From NCBI RefSeq assembly GCF_018130695.1, contig NZ_JAFCJX010000006.1, forward strand, positions 186,001 to 250,000: a stretch of DNA of 64,000 bases, given 5' to 3'. This DNA is from Bradyrhizobium jicamae (GTDB taxonomy: Bacteria; Pseudomonadota; Alphaproteobacteria; Rhizobiales; Xanthobacteraceae). Of the stretch, positions 19,840-29,195 are shown piece by piece (within the stretch, counting starts at the first letter, position 1; each line of letters begins with the position of its first letter). The position numbers and the translations under genes are program-made. The notes under the pieces are model-generated. The model had not been told where the DNA came from. It was given only the letters and a program-made list of their open reading frames with translations, and did no database searches.

Positions 19840-19940
19840 CCCTCATGGTGAGGAGCGCGTAGCGCGTCTCGAACCATGAGGCCCCGTTCGTGGCCTGCAT
19901 CCTTCGAGACGCCCGCTTCGCGGGCTCCTCAGGATGAGGG
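19840..19940. repeat. Intergenic inverted repeat (CCCTCATGGTGAGGAGC type)
   Basis: Left end CCCTCATGGTGAGGAGC and right end GCTCCTCAGGATGAGGG are imperfect complements; a second pair CGCGTCTCGAACC and a run reading CCTTCGAGACGCCCGC lie inside. About 100 bases between azoR and the 52-aa gene. Confidence 0.7.
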
Positions 19941-19965
19941 TTGGGACAGTTATGCTGGAATAGAA

Positions 19966-20124
19966 TTAGAACCAGGCGCCGTTGATCCCGAGGATCACGG
20001 CAACCAGCGAGATCAAAAGACCAATTCCTGAAAACAACGCGACTGAAACAAATTGACCGGTATCTGATTGCTCGGCTTCGGACGAGACCGGAACCGAGGT
20101 CGGGATGCGAGCGGCTTTGGGCAT
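19966..20124 (-). CDS. 52-aa predicted single-pass membrane protein
   Basis: ATG at 20124 with GGAG nine bases upstream on the reverse strand. The first 24 residues are polar (PKAARIPTSVPVSSEAEQSD), followed by a hydrophobic segment VALFSGIGLLISLVAVILGI and a short GAWF end. Length and layout resemble small aa3-oxidase-associated or envelope peptides of rhizobia, but no family is assigned. It fills an otherwise empty 400-base gap. Confidence 0.55.
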   Translation of the reverse strand: MPKAARIPTSVPVSSEAEQSDTGQFVSVALFSGIGLLISLVAVILGINGAWF

Positions 20125-20343
20125 TGCTGCACTCCAGGTGAAATCGATGATGAAAATTCCCCTGCCCTCATTCTGATGTCTTGGCAGCCCGACGAAGGTT
20201 CAACGGGTCGGGCAGCTTTCTGCACGGTAGCAGACAATTGAAACGGCCGACGTGACCCAGATCACGTCGGCCGTTGTTTGAATGTGATCTTTCGGAATTG
20301 CGCTTCACAGTTCCCGATCACGTCAGCGACAATTCAAATCAAA

Positions 20344-21117
20344 TCAGCCGCGAAAGATCGGTGCGCCCGCAGGCGACGCAGTGGCGCCGCCGTCGACGAA
20401 CAGCTCCTGGCCCTGCACATGGGCGGAGTCGTCAGAGGCCAGGAACAGCACAGTCTTCGAGATGTGGTCGGGCTCGCCGATGCGGCCGAGCGGCGTGACC
20501 GCGCCGATCCGTTTCTCGAACACCTTCTCCGCCTCCGGCGTTGCGGTCGCAGCGCCCCAGATCGGCGTCCGCACCGCGCCCGGCGCCACCACATTGACGC
20601 GGACGTTGCGCGGCGACAGCTCGGAGGCCATCACCCGCGCCATCGCGCGCACGCCGGCCTTGCTCGCCGCATAGGCCGAGTAGCCGGGATTGCCGAGCAC
20701 GGAGATCACAGAGCCATTGAGGATGATCGACGCGCCGTCATTGAGATGCGCCGCGGCCGCCTGCACCGTGAAGAACACGCCGGTGAGATTGGTGCGGATC
20801 ACGCTTTCGAAAGCGGATAGCGTGGTGCCACCCACCGGGGTCTGACCGGGAATGCCGGCATTCGCGAACACGACGTCGAACTTGCCGAACTTTTCCGCGC
20901 CCTGCTTCACCGCTGCTTCCAGCGCCGCGACGTCGGTGGCATCGGCCACGACGGCCAGCGCATTGGGCCCCAGTTCCTTCGCGGCCGCCGCCAGCGTCTC
21001 CCTGTTGCGCCCGGTGATGACGACTTTCGCGCCCTCCGCGACGAACAGTTTGGCCGTCGCCAGTCCGATGCCGCTGTTGCCGCCGGTGATCAGTGCCGTC
21101 TTGCCTGCCAGTCTCAT
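20344..21117 (-). CDS. SDR-family oxidoreductase
   Basis: 257 aa classical short-chain dehydrogenase. Nucleotide loop TGGNSGIGLATAKLF, NAG in FANAGIPG, catalytic Ser in LNGSVISVLG, Tyr-Lys in YSAYAASKAG (YxxxK). Residue R in ITGRN after strand 2 favours NADP(H). Divergent from an HxlR regulator across a strong dyad. Confidence 0.92.
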   Translation of the reverse strand: MRLAGKTALITGGNSGIGLATAKLFVAEGAKVVITGRNRETLAAAAKELGPNALAVVADATDVAALEAAVKQGAEKFGKFDVVFANAGIPGQTPVGGTTLSAFESVIRTNLTGVFFTVQAAAAHLNDGASIILNGSVISVLGNPGYSAYAASKAGVRAMARVMASELSPRNVRVNVVAPGAVRTPIWGAATATPEAEKVFEKRIGAVTPLGRIGEPDHISKTVLFLASDDSAHVQGQELFVDGGATASPAGAPIFRG

Positions 21118-21130
21118 GTCCGACTCCTAG

Positions 21131-21190
21131 GTGGTTGCATTATTAAACTTCGTTGCCCACGTAAGCCATCTGGTTTAATATTGCAACCAC
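21131..21190. promoter_or_regulatory. Large inverted repeat, probable HxlR operator
   Basis: Arms GTGGTTGCATTATTAAAC (21131-21148) and GTTTAATATTGCAACCAC (21173-21190) are reverse complements at 17 of 18 positions, with a 24-base spacer. The element is centred in the 106-base divergent gap between the SDR gene and the HxlR gene, so it can control both promoters. Confidence 0.75.
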
Positions 21191-21223
21191 ACAAGCGCGT
21201 GATGACGCACACCGGAGATCGCG

Positions 21224-21691
21224 ATGAAACGAACCAGCCTGGCCGGCGATGAATGCCCGATTGCCCGCGCGCTCGACGTGTTCGGCGACTGGTGGTCGCT
21301 CCTGATCATCCGCGACGCCATGCTCGGCCGCCGCCGCTTCGGCGAATTCCAGGCGAGCCTCGGACTTGCGAAGAACATCCTGACCACGCGGCTGCGCACC
21401 CTGGTCGAGCGCGGGATCCTGACCACGGTCCCCGCCGCCGACGGCAGCGCCTATCAGGACTATGTGCTGACGCCGAAGGGCCGCGGCCTGTTCCCGATCA
21501 TGGTCGCGCTCCGGCAATGGAGCGAGGAATTCGACGAGCACCCGGAGGAGATCGGCACCATCCTGGTCGACCGCGACAAGGGCAAGCCGGTGAGGAAGCT
21601 CGCGCTGTATTCGCAGGACGGCCGGTTGCTGAGCGCCGCCGACACGATGATGAAGCCACGGCCGAAGCCCCGACGGCGTGTCGTGGCGTAG
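21224..21691 (+). CDS. HxlR-family transcriptional regulator
   Basis: 155 aa. Begins MKRTSLAGDECPIARALDVF, with GDWWSLLIIRDAMLG, RRFGEFQASLGLAKNILTTRL and LVERGIL, the HxlR winged HTH with the conserved Cys near the N-terminus that can act as a redox switch. The C-terminal tail is basic (MKPRPKPRRR). Probable regulator of the divergent SDR gene. Confidence 0.9.
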   Translation: MKRTSLAGDECPIARALDVFGDWWSLLIIRDAMLGRRRFGEFQASLGLAKNILTTRLRTLVERGILTTVPAADGSAYQDYVLTPKGRGLFPIMVALRQWSEEFDEHPEEIGTILVDRDKGKPVRKLALYSQDGRLLSAADTMMKPRPKPRRRVVA

Positions 21692-21809
21692 GGCGGATTA
21701 GCGCTAGCGTAATCCGCCGTCCTTTGCCGCGACACGAGTTGGCGGATTACGCCGGAGCCTGTCATCGGGCCGCGCTTTGCGCGGACCCGTTGGGCTAATC
21801 CGCCCTACG
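21687..21809. repeat. Inverted repeat with arms CGTAGGGCGGATTAG
   Basis: Perfect 15-bp arms at 21687-21701 and 21795-21809, with smaller internal palindromes (GCGGATTA / TAATCCGC). It overlaps the end of the HxlR coding region by a few bases, including the stop codon, and may provide its transcript end. Confidence 0.75.
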
Positions 21810-21879
21810 ATTAGCGGAAATTTTATTCCGATTCGACGAATATCATTTGACTCCGCCCCAAATCAATGATCTAATGCCC

Positions 21880-22290
21880 CCATCTCACCCGTTGAGGGGC
21901 GCTTCGCGAAACGTCACGAACGTGGGGGAGATGCGGTGGACGCCGAGCGTGCAGAGACGTGTGTGCGCAAGGCGGACGGCGAAGTCGTGTGGGCCTGCCG
22001 CCCCGATGCTGGTGGTAAGCACGCGAACAGGCTAACGCCTGTCGCGGACGATGGGGACACAAACGCAGAGTCTCCCCAGGGCGAGCACGTATAAGCCGTA
22101 ACCCATCGCGCAGGGAAAGCCGGAGTGCCTCCGCTGGACCTGTATGCTCGTGCGCGCACTCTTCTACTCATTGCGCGCGAGACCGCGGGTGCAGCGTGCG
22201 CCCGGCTTTCCCTGCGCCCTCTTCATCAAGAGAGCGCGAAACAACAGACAAGACTCGGACAAATCATGTCGCGAGAACGAGAAGCTGCGA
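21880..22290 (+). repeat. Dispersed structured repeat, copy A
   Basis: About 410 bases without a credible gene, closely similar along its length to the reverse complement of 38821-39236. The 3' half folds well: CGCAGGGAAAGCCGG (22109-22123) pairs with CCGGCTTTCCCTGCG (22202-22216). Enclosed are a stem with TGCGCGCGAG as right arm (about 22147-22182) and a small hairpin CGGGTGC-AGCGT-GCGCCCG. Differences between the two copies preserve pairing (see findings). Function unknown. Confidence 0.75.
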
Positions 22291-22443
22291 GCTATTGAAG
22301 CTGCGCGCACCACACACTCGTCGTCCTGGCGAAAGCCAGGACCCATTACCCCAAATGTGAGTTGTCGCGCGATGCTGTGGCCACCATCCCTTCCACAACT
22401 AAACTCGGTGGACGACGATGGGGATGGAGCGCCGTGAACTACC

Positions 22444-22695
22444 TCACGACAACTTCCTGCGGCTGCGCAGCCGCATCAGCTCGTCGGCCTCCAGCCGCGC
22501 CATCGCCATCAGATGGTCGAGCACGTCGAAGCCATGGTGCTGCGCGAGCCGGCCGAACTTGCTCACGGCCGCCGCGATCAGCGCCAGTGCCTCATCCGGA
22601 ATGACCTCCGCATGCGGCTCGTCCTTCGATGCTTGTTTGCGGCCGGATCCCCGACGTTTCCGGCCGCCTCCTGTCCTGCTCAAAACCGTACCCAA
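22444..22695 (-). CDS. Small conserved-looking hypothetical protein
   Basis: 83 aa. Basic, low-complexity N-terminus (RTGGGRKRRGSGRKQASKDE) and a helical C-terminal half (ALALIAAAVSKFGRLAQHHG, then LMAMARLEADELMRLRSRRK). Divergent from topA. No family name; the ordered helical half and codon use support it as real. A shorter start is possible. Confidence 0.55.
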   Translation of the reverse strand: MGTVLSRTGGGRKRRGSGRKQASKDEPHAEVIPDEALALIAAAVSKFGRLAQHHGFDVLDHLMAMARLEADELMRLRSRRKLS

Positions 22696-22907
22696 ATCCC
22701 CGATGACGCTAGCGATACCCCCATTTTGCCCACAACCATAGGACGACTTTTGCTACTTTCCGGATACGTCCCGCTAACCCACGGAACATCAATCAATATC
22801 TGGCGATTTGACAGCGGGGTCCCCAGCACCCATGTTCGCCGCGAAACGGCGGGCCGCGAGTCTAGCGGAACCCGCCTCAAGGTTTTCCCGTAAGCTATTG
22901 GAATGAC

Positions 22908-25655
22908 ATGAATATCGTCATCGTTGAGTCGCCAGCCAAGGCCAAGACGATCAACAAATATCTGGGCTCCTCCTATGAGGTCCTGGCGTCGTTCGGCCAT
23001 GTTCGCGACCTCCCGGCGAAGAACGGTTCGGTCGATCCGGAAGCCAATTTCCAGATGATCTGGGAGGTCGATCCGAAGGCCGCCAGCCGGCTCAACGACA
23101 TCGCGAAAGCGCTCAAGGGCGCCGACCGCCTGATTCTCGCAACCGACCCTGATCGCGAGGGTGAGGCCATCTCCTGGCACGTGCTTGAAGTGATGAAGGA
23201 GAAGCGCGCGCTGAAGGATCAGAAGATCGAGCGCGTGGTGTTCAACGCCATCACCAAGCAGGCCGTCACCGACGCGATGAAGGCGCCGCGCGAGATCGAC
23301 GGTGCGCTGGTCGATGCCTATATGGCGCGCCGCGCGCTGGACTATCTGGTCGGCTTCACCCTCTCGCCCGTGCTGTGGCGCAAGCTGCCCGGCGCCCGCT
23401 CCGCCGGCCGCGTGCAATCGGTCGCGTTGCGGCTGGTCTGCGACCGCGAGCTCGAGATCGAGAAGTTCGTACCCAGGGAATACTGGTCGCTGGTCGCCAC
23501 CATGACGACCGTGCGCGGCGACACGTTTGAAGCCCGCCTGGTCGGCGCCGACGGCAAGAAGCTCGCCCGCCTCGACATCGGCACCGGCGCCGAAGCCGAA
23601 GACTTCAAGAAGGCGATCGAGGCCGCAAACTTCACCGTCAAGTCGGTGGAAGCAAAACCCGCGCGGCGCAATCCGCAAGCGCCCTTCACCACCTCGACCC
23701 TGCAGCAGGAAGCCAGCCGCAAGCTCGGCTTTGCGCCGGCACACACCATGCGCATCGCGCAGCGTCTTTATGAAGGCATCGACATCGGCGGCGAGACCAC
23801 CGGTCTCATTACTTATATGCGAACCGACGGCGTGCAGATCGACCCCTCCGCCATCACCCAGGCGCGCAAGGTGATCGGCGAGGATTACGGCAACGCCTAT
23901 GTGCCGGACGCCCCGCGCCAGTACCAGACCAAGGCCAAGAACGCGCAGGAAGCCCACGAAGCGATCCGCCCGACCGACCTCTCCCGTCGTCCGTCGAACA
24001 TCGGCCGCCGGCTCGATGCCGATCAGGCCCGTCTCTATGAGCTGATCTGGAAGCGCACCATCGCCAGCCAGATGGAATCCGCCGAGCTCGAACGCACCAC
24101 GGTCGACATCGAGGCCCGCGCCGGCTCGCGCGTGCTGGAACTGCGTGCCTCCGGCCAGGTCATCAAGTTCGACGGCTTCCTCGCGCTGTACCAGGAAGGC
24201 CATGACGACGAGGAGGATGAGGATTCACGCCGCCTGCCCGCCATGAACGAAGGCGAAGCGGTCAAGCGCCAGAGCCTTGCCGTCACCCAGCATTTCACCG
24301 AGCCGCCGCCGCGCTTCTCGGAAGCGTCGCTGGTGAAGCGGATGGAAGAGCTCGGCATCGGCCGCCCCTCGACCTACGCCTCGATCCTGCAGGTCTTGAA
24401 GGACCGCGGCTACGTCAAGCTGGAGAAGAAGCGCCTGCATGGCGAGGACAAAGGCCGCGTCGTGGTCGCGTTCCTCGAAAACTTCTTCGCCCGCTACGTC
24501 GAATATGACTTCACCGCCGCGCTCGAAGAGCAGCTCGACCGTATCTCCAACAACGAGATCGCCTGGCAGCAGGTGCTGCAGGATTTCTGGCGCGGCTTCA
24601 ACGGCGCGGTCAACGACATCAAGGATCTGCGCGTTGCCGAGGTGCTCGATGCGCTCGACGACATGCTCGGCCCGCACATTTATCCACCGCGCGCGGACGG
24701 CGGCGATATCAGGCAGTGCCCGACCTGCGGCACCGGCCGGCTCAATCTGAAGGCCGGCAAGTTCGGCGCCTTCGTCGGCTGCTCGAACTATCCGGAGTGC
24801 CGCTACACCCGTCCGCTCGCGGCCGACAGCGCCGAGAGTGCCGACCGCGTCCTCGGCAAGGATCCCGAGACCGATCGCGACGTTGCGGTGAAGGCCGGCC
24901 GGTTCGGCCCCTACATCCAGCTCGGCGAGCAGAAGGATTACGAGGAAGGCGAGAAGCCGAAACGCGCCGGCATCCCCAAGGGCACCTCGCCCGGCGATGT
25001 CGATCTCGAGTTGGCGCTGAAGCTGCTGTCGCTGCCGCGCGAGATCGGCCGGCATCCGGAGACCGGGGAGCCGATCACGGCCGGCATCGGCCGCTTCGGC
25101 CCGTTCGTGAAGCATGAGAAGACCTACGCCAGCCTGGAAGCCGGCGACGAGGTGTTCGATATCGGCCTCAATCGCGCGGTGACGCTGATCGCCGAGAAGG
25201 TCGCAAAGGGTCCGAGCGGACGCCGCTTCGGCTCCGATCCCGGCAAGCAGCTCGGCGATCATCCCTCGCTTGGCGCAGTCGCCATGAAGAACGGCCGCTA
25301 TGGTCACTACGTCACCGCGGGCGGCGTCAACGCCACGATCCCGAGCGACAAGGCGCCTGACGAGGTCACGCTCGCCGAAGCCATCGCGCTGATCGACGAG
25401 CGCGCAGCCAAGGGCGGCGGCAAGGCCAAGAAGAAGGCCGCGCCGAAGAAGGCTACGAAGGCGGCCAAATCAGAAGGCGACGCCGAGGCGAAGCCCGCCA
25501 AGAAGGCTCCGGCGAAGGCCGCCGCCAAGCCGAAGGCGGATGCCGCCAGCAAGGCGCGCGCACCGGTGGCATCGGCCTCGAAAACCTCAGCTGCGAAGCC
25601 AGCGGCCGAGAACGGGGCGCCCGCGAAGAAAAGCGCCGGCAAGGCACGAGGGTAA
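22908..25655 (+). CDS. topA: DNA topoisomerase I (type IA)
   Basis: 915 aa. Toprim domain first (MNIVIVESPAKAKTINKYLG, ATDPDREGEAISWH), catalytic Tyr303 in GLITYMRTDG, and IGRPSTYASI later. One C-terminal zinc ribbon (CPTCGTGRLNLKAGKFGAFVGCSNYPEC in parts: CPTCGTG and CSNYPEC, about residues 604-630), then repeated TopA C-terminal modules (AGRFGPYIQLG, IGRFGPFVKHE, NGRYGHYVT). The last about 80 residues are Lys/Ala-rich, typical of alphaproteobacterial TopA. Relaxes negative supercoils. rnr starts at the next base after its stop. Confidence 0.97.
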   Translation: MNIVIVESPAKAKTINKYLGSSYEVLASFGHVRDLPAKNGSVDPEANFQMIWEVDPKAASRLNDIAKALKGADRLILATDPDREGEAISWHVLEVMKEKRALKDQKIERVVFNAITKQAVTDAMKAPREIDGALVDAYMARRALDYLVGFTLSPVLWRKLPGARSAGRVQSVALRLVCDRELEIEKFVPREYWSLVATMTTVRGDTFEARLVGADGKKLARLDIGTGAEAEDFKKAIEAANFTVKSVEAKPARRNPQAPFTTSTLQQEASRKLGFAPAHTMRIAQRLYEGIDIGGETTGLITYMRTDGVQIDPSAITQARKVIGEDYGNAYVPDAPRQYQTKAKNAQEAHEAIRPTDLSRRPSNIGRRLDADQARLYELIWKRTIASQMESAELERTTVDIEARAGSRVLELRASGQVIKFDGFLALYQEGHDDEEDEDSRRLPAMNEGEAVKRQSLAVTQHFTEPPPRFSEASLVKRMEELGIGRPSTYASILQVLKDRGYVKLEKKRLHGEDKGRVVVAFLENFFARYVEYDFTAALEEQLDRISNNEIAWQQVLQDFWRGFNGAVNDIKDLRVAEVLDALDDMLGPHIYPPRADGGDIRQCPTCGTGRLNLKAGKFGAFVGCSNYPECRYTRPLAADSAESADRVLGKDPETDRDVAVKAGRFGPYIQLGEQKDYEEGEKPKRAGIPKGTSPGDVDLELALKLLSLPREIGRHPETGEPITAGIGRFGPFVKHEKTYASLEAGDEVFDIGLNRAVTLIAEKVAKGPSGRRFGSDPGKQLGDHPSLGAVAMKNGRYGHYVTAGGVNATIPSDKAPDEVTLAEAIALIDERAAKGGGKAKKKAAPKKATKAAKSEGDAEAKPAKKAPAKAAAKPKADAASKARAPVASASKTSAAKPAAENGAPAKKSAGKARG

Positions 25656-27989
25656 GTGAAACGCAAACACGACCATGGCTTTCCGGCCCGGGACGCCATC
25701 GTCGCCTTCATCCGCGCCAATCCAGGCAAGGTCGGCACCCGCGAGATCGCCCGCGAGTTCGGCCTGAAGAACGCCGACCGCATCGAGCTGAAGCGGATGC
25801 TCCGCGAGCTCGCCGATGACGGCACGATCGCCAAGCGCCGGCGCAAGATCCATCAGCCGGCCGAGCTGCCGCCGACCGTGCTCGCCGACATCACCGGCCG
25901 CGACAGCGACGGCGAACTGATCGCCTCGCCCACCGAGTGGGACACCGAAGAGAACGGCACCGCGCCGAAGATCCGGATCGAGACGCCGCGGCGGCCGAAA
26001 CCCGGCACCGCCGCAGGTGTCGGCGATCGCGCCCTGCTCCGCATCGAGAAGACCGACGAGACCGACGGCACGCCCTATCGCGGCCGCGTCATCAAGGTGA
26101 TCGATCACGCGCGCACCCGCATCCTCGGCATTTTCCGCCCGCACCCCGCCGGCGGCGGGCGGCTGATCCCCGTCGACAAGAAGCAGGTCGGCCGCGAGCT
26201 ACATATCGGCAAGGACGACACCGGCGGCGCCGAGGACGGCGACCTCGTCGCCGTCGACCTCGTGCGCAGCCGTGGCTACGGCCTCGCCTCGGGCAAGGTG
26301 AAGGAGCGGCTCGGCTCGCTGTCGAGCGAGAAGGCGATCAGCCTGATCGCAATCCACGCCCACGACATCCCGCAGGTGTTCTCGCCGTCAGCCATCCGCG
26401 AGTCCGAGGACGCGAAGCCTGCGACCTTGCAGGGCCGCGAGGACTGGCGCGACGTGCCGCTGGTCACGATCGATCCGCCCGACGCCAAGGATCACGATGA
26501 CGCCGTGCACGCGGAGCCGGATCCCGATCCGAACAATGCCGGCGGCTATATCGTCCACGTCGCGATCGCCGATGTCGCCTTCTATGTGCGGCCGGGCTCG
26601 GCGCTCGACCGCGACGCGCTGCTGCGCGGCAACTCGGTCTATTTCCCCGACCGCGTCGTGCCGATGCTGCCGGAGCGCATCTCCAACAATCTCTGCTCGC
26701 TGGTGCCGGGCGAGCCGCGCGGCGCGCTCGCGGTGCGCATGGTGATCGGCGCCGACGGCCGCAAGCGCTCGCACAGCTTCCATCGCGTGCTGATGCGCTC
26801 GGCCGCCAAGCTCGCTTATGCGCAGGCGCAGGCCGCGATCGACGGCAAGCCGGATGACACCACGGGGCCCCTGCTCGATCCAATCCTCAAGCCGCTATGG
26901 ACCGCTTACAGGTTGGCAAAACTCGCGCGCGACGAGCGCGATCCGCTCGATCTCGATCTGCCCGAGCGCAAGATCCTGCTGAAGCCCGACGGCACCGTCG
27001 ATCGCGTGATCATCCCTGATAGGCTCGACGCGCACCGGCTGATCGAGGAGTTCATGATCCTCGCCAACGTCGCGGCCGCCGAGACGCTGGAGAAAAAGGG
27101 TCTGCCGCTGATCTATCGCGTGCATGACGAGCCGACCCAGGAGAAGGTGCACAACCTCCAGGAATTCTTGAAGACGCTCGATCTGCCCTTCACCAAATCA
27201 GGCGCGCTGCGGCCATCGCTGTTCAACCGCGTGCTGGCGCAGGTCGCGGGCGAGGATTACGAGCCGCTGGTCAACGAGGTCGTGCTGCGCTCGCAGGCAC
27301 AGGCCGAGTACTCCTCCGAGAATTACGGTCACTTCGGCCTCAACCTGCGCCGCTATGCGCACTTCACCTCGCCGATCCGCCGCTATGCGGACCTGATCGT
27401 GCATCGCGCGCTGATCCGCGCGCTCGGCCTGGGCGAAGGCGCGCTGCCGCAGGATGAGACGGTCGAGACGCTGAGCGAAATCTCCGCGCAGATCTCGGCC
27501 ACCGAACGCCGCGCCATGAAGGCTGAGCGCGAGACAACGGACCGGCTAATCGCGCATCACCTCGCCGATCGCGTCGGCGCCTCGTTCCAGGGCCGCATCT
27601 CCGGCGTCACCCGCGCCGGGCTGTTCGTGAAGCTCGACGATACCGGCGCCGATGGCCTGGTTCCGATCCGTACTATCGGCACCGAATACTTCAACTATGA
27701 TGAGACGCGCCATGCGCTGATCGGCTCGCGCAGCGGAACCATGTACCGGCTCGGCGATGTCGTCGACGTGAAGCTGGTCGAGGCCGCACCGGTGGCCGGC
27801 GCGTTGCGCTTTGAGCTATTGTCGGACGGTCAGGTCATTCCGCGTGGCAGAAAACGCGACGGTGCAGCACGCATCGGTCGCAGCCCAAAGCCGCACAAGG
27901 AGCGGAAAGAGCGCAAGACAAAGAAGGACCGCAAGCCGGCCAAGCAGAAGTCCGGCAAATCGAAGCGAGGCAAGTCATGGACAAAGTGA
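25656..27989 (+). CDS. rnr: Ribonuclease R
   Basis: 777 aa from a GTG immediately following the topA TAA. N-terminal winged helix (VGTREIAREFGLKNADRIEL), cold-shock-like domains, RNB catalytic centre DPPDAKDHDDAVHAEPD (about residues 270-286) with the Asp cluster that binds Mg, then an S1 domain (ASFQGRISGVTRAGLFVKLD, about 643-662) and a strongly basic tail (RKERKTKKDRKPAKQK). Processive 3'-5' exonuclease acting on structured RNA. GTG at zero spacing implies coupling to topA. Confidence 0.96.
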   Translation: MKRKHDHGFPARDAIVAFIRANPGKVGTREIAREFGLKNADRIELKRMLRELADDGTIAKRRRKIHQPAELPPTVLADITGRDSDGELIASPTEWDTEENGTAPKIRIETPRRPKPGTAAGVGDRALLRIEKTDETDGTPYRGRVIKVIDHARTRILGIFRPHPAGGGRLIPVDKKQVGRELHIGKDDTGGAEDGDLVAVDLVRSRGYGLASGKVKERLGSLSSEKAISLIAIHAHDIPQVFSPSAIRESEDAKPATLQGREDWRDVPLVTIDPPDAKDHDDAVHAEPDPDPNNAGGYIVHVAIADVAFYVRPGSALDRDALLRGNSVYFPDRVVPMLPERISNNLCSLVPGEPRGALAVRMVIGADGRKRSHSFHRVLMRSAAKLAYAQAQAAIDGKPDDTTGPLLDPILKPLWTAYRLAKLARDERDPLDLDLPERKILLKPDGTVDRVIIPDRLDAHRLIEEFMILANVAAAETLEKKGLPLIYRVHDEPTQEKVHNLQEFLKTLDLPFTKSGALRPSLFNRVLAQVAGEDYEPLVNEVVLRSQAQAEYSSENYGHFGLNLRRYAHFTSPIRRYADLIVHRALIRALGLGEGALPQDETVETLSEISAQISATERRAMKAERETTDRLIAHHLADRVGASFQGRISGVTRAGLFVKLDDTGADGLVPIRTIGTEYFNYDETRHALIGSRSGTMYRLGDVVDVKLVEAAPVAGALRFELLSDGQVIPRGRKRDGAARIGRSPKPHKERKERKTKKDRKPAKQKSGKSKRGKSWTK

Positions 27990-28420
27990 CTGAGCCGACG
28001 GTGGTCTGGAGCCGCGAGACGGCCGTCGAACTCGAGAAGCGCAATCTCTGGAGTGCGATGAAGCGCGGTTTTCACTGCCGCTGCCCGCGCTGCGGTGAAG
28101 GCAGGCTGTTTCGCGCCTTCCTCAAGGTCGATAACACCTGCTCCGCCTGCGGCCTCGATTTCACGCCGCACCGCGCCGACGACCTGCCCGCCTATCTCGT
28201 GATCGTCGTGGTCGGGCACATCGTGGTTCCGCTGGCGCTGGCGATCGAGACCGCCTATTCGCCGCCGATCGCGCTGCAGATGGCGATCTATCTGCCGCTC
28301 ACGCTGATCCTGTCGCTGGTGCTGCTGCAGCCGATCAAAGGCGCCGTGGTAGGCTTCCAGTGGGCCCTACGTATGCATGGCTTCGACGAGAATCCCCCTA
28401 GCGACATCCCCCCGGTCTAG
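27977..28420 (+). CDS. DUF983 family zinc-ribbon membrane protein
   Basis: 147 aa. Zinc ribbon CRCPRCGEGRLF ... CSACGLDF (about residues 35-61), then RADDLPAYLVIVVVGHIVVP and two membrane helices. DUF983 proteins are widespread in Alphaproteobacteria; function unknown. Its ATG lies 13 bases inside the end of rnr, so it belongs to the topA-rnr transcript. Confidence 0.92.
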   Translation: MDKVTEPTVVWSRETAVELEKRNLWSAMKRGFHCRCPRCGEGRLFRAFLKVDNTCSACGLDFTPHRADDLPAYLVIVVVGHIVVPLALAIETAYSPPIALQMAIYLPLTLILSLVLLQPIKGAVVGFQWALRMHGFDENPPSDIPPV

Positions 28421-28454
28421 CTAAACCGGACGCAAGGAACGAAACGGGGAAGAG

Positions 28455-29195
28455 ATGACTGAAGCTGCCGCCCGCGTCCACCAAGGGGAAAAAGAAGCCG
28501 ATCACCATCCGTATTTTCGTCCGAAAGATGCGGCGACGCTGATTCTGATCGATCGCTCCGGTGCCAAACCGAAAGTGCTGGTCGGCAAGCGCCACGACAA
28601 GGTGGTGTTCATGCCGGGCAAATACGTCTTTCCCGGCGGCCGCGTCGACAAGGCCGACAATCGCGTGCCGGTGGCTGCTCCCATCACGCCCGAGCTCGAA
28701 GCCAACCTGCTCAAGGGCGCGCCGAAGATCACGCCCGGCCGCGCGCGTGCGCTCGCCAATGCCGCGATCCGCGAAGCCTGCGAGGAGACCGGTCTCTGCC
28801 TCGGCCGCAAGGTCGACAAATCCGGCAAGCTCGAAGGGCCCTGGGCGCCATTCGCCAATGCCGGCCTGCTGCCCGATCCGTCGAGCCTGTTCTTGATCGC
28901 GCGCGCGATCACCCCGCCCGGCCGCGTCCGCCGCTTCGACACCCGATTCTTCACCGCCGACGCTTCCTCGATCGCCCACCGCGTCGAGGGCGTGGTGCAT
29001 GCCGATGCCGAGCTGGTCGATCTCGTCTGGGTCGAGATCGGCTCCGAGCCGCTGGCGGATGCGCATGCCATGACCAAGAACGTGCTCGCCGAGCTCGACC
29101 GACGCCTCGCCACCGGCCCATTGCGCCACGACGCGCCGGTGCCGTTCTTCCATTTCTACGGCGGCAAGATGCAGAAGGATATTTTGGGCGCCTAG
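28455..29195 (+). CDS. NUDIX hydrolase
   Basis: 246 aa. Nudix box recognisable as ALANAAIREACEETGL (about residues 99-114) with the preceding GKYVFPGGRVDKAD. The long form with a C-terminal extension resembles CoA- or ADP-sugar-type Nudix enzymes, but the substrate is not clear. 34 bases after DUF983, same strand. Confidence 0.9.
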   Translation: MTEAAARVHQGEKEADHHPYFRPKDAATLILIDRSGAKPKVLVGKRHDKVVFMPGKYVFPGGRVDKADNRVPVAAPITPELEANLLKGAPKITPGRARALANAAIREACEETGLCLGRKVDKSGKLEGPWAPFANAGLLPDPSSLFLIARAITPPGRVRRFDTRFFTADASSIAHRVEGVVHADAELVDLVWVEIGSEPLADAHAMTKNVLAELDRRLATGPLRHDAPVPFFHFYGGKMQKDILGA

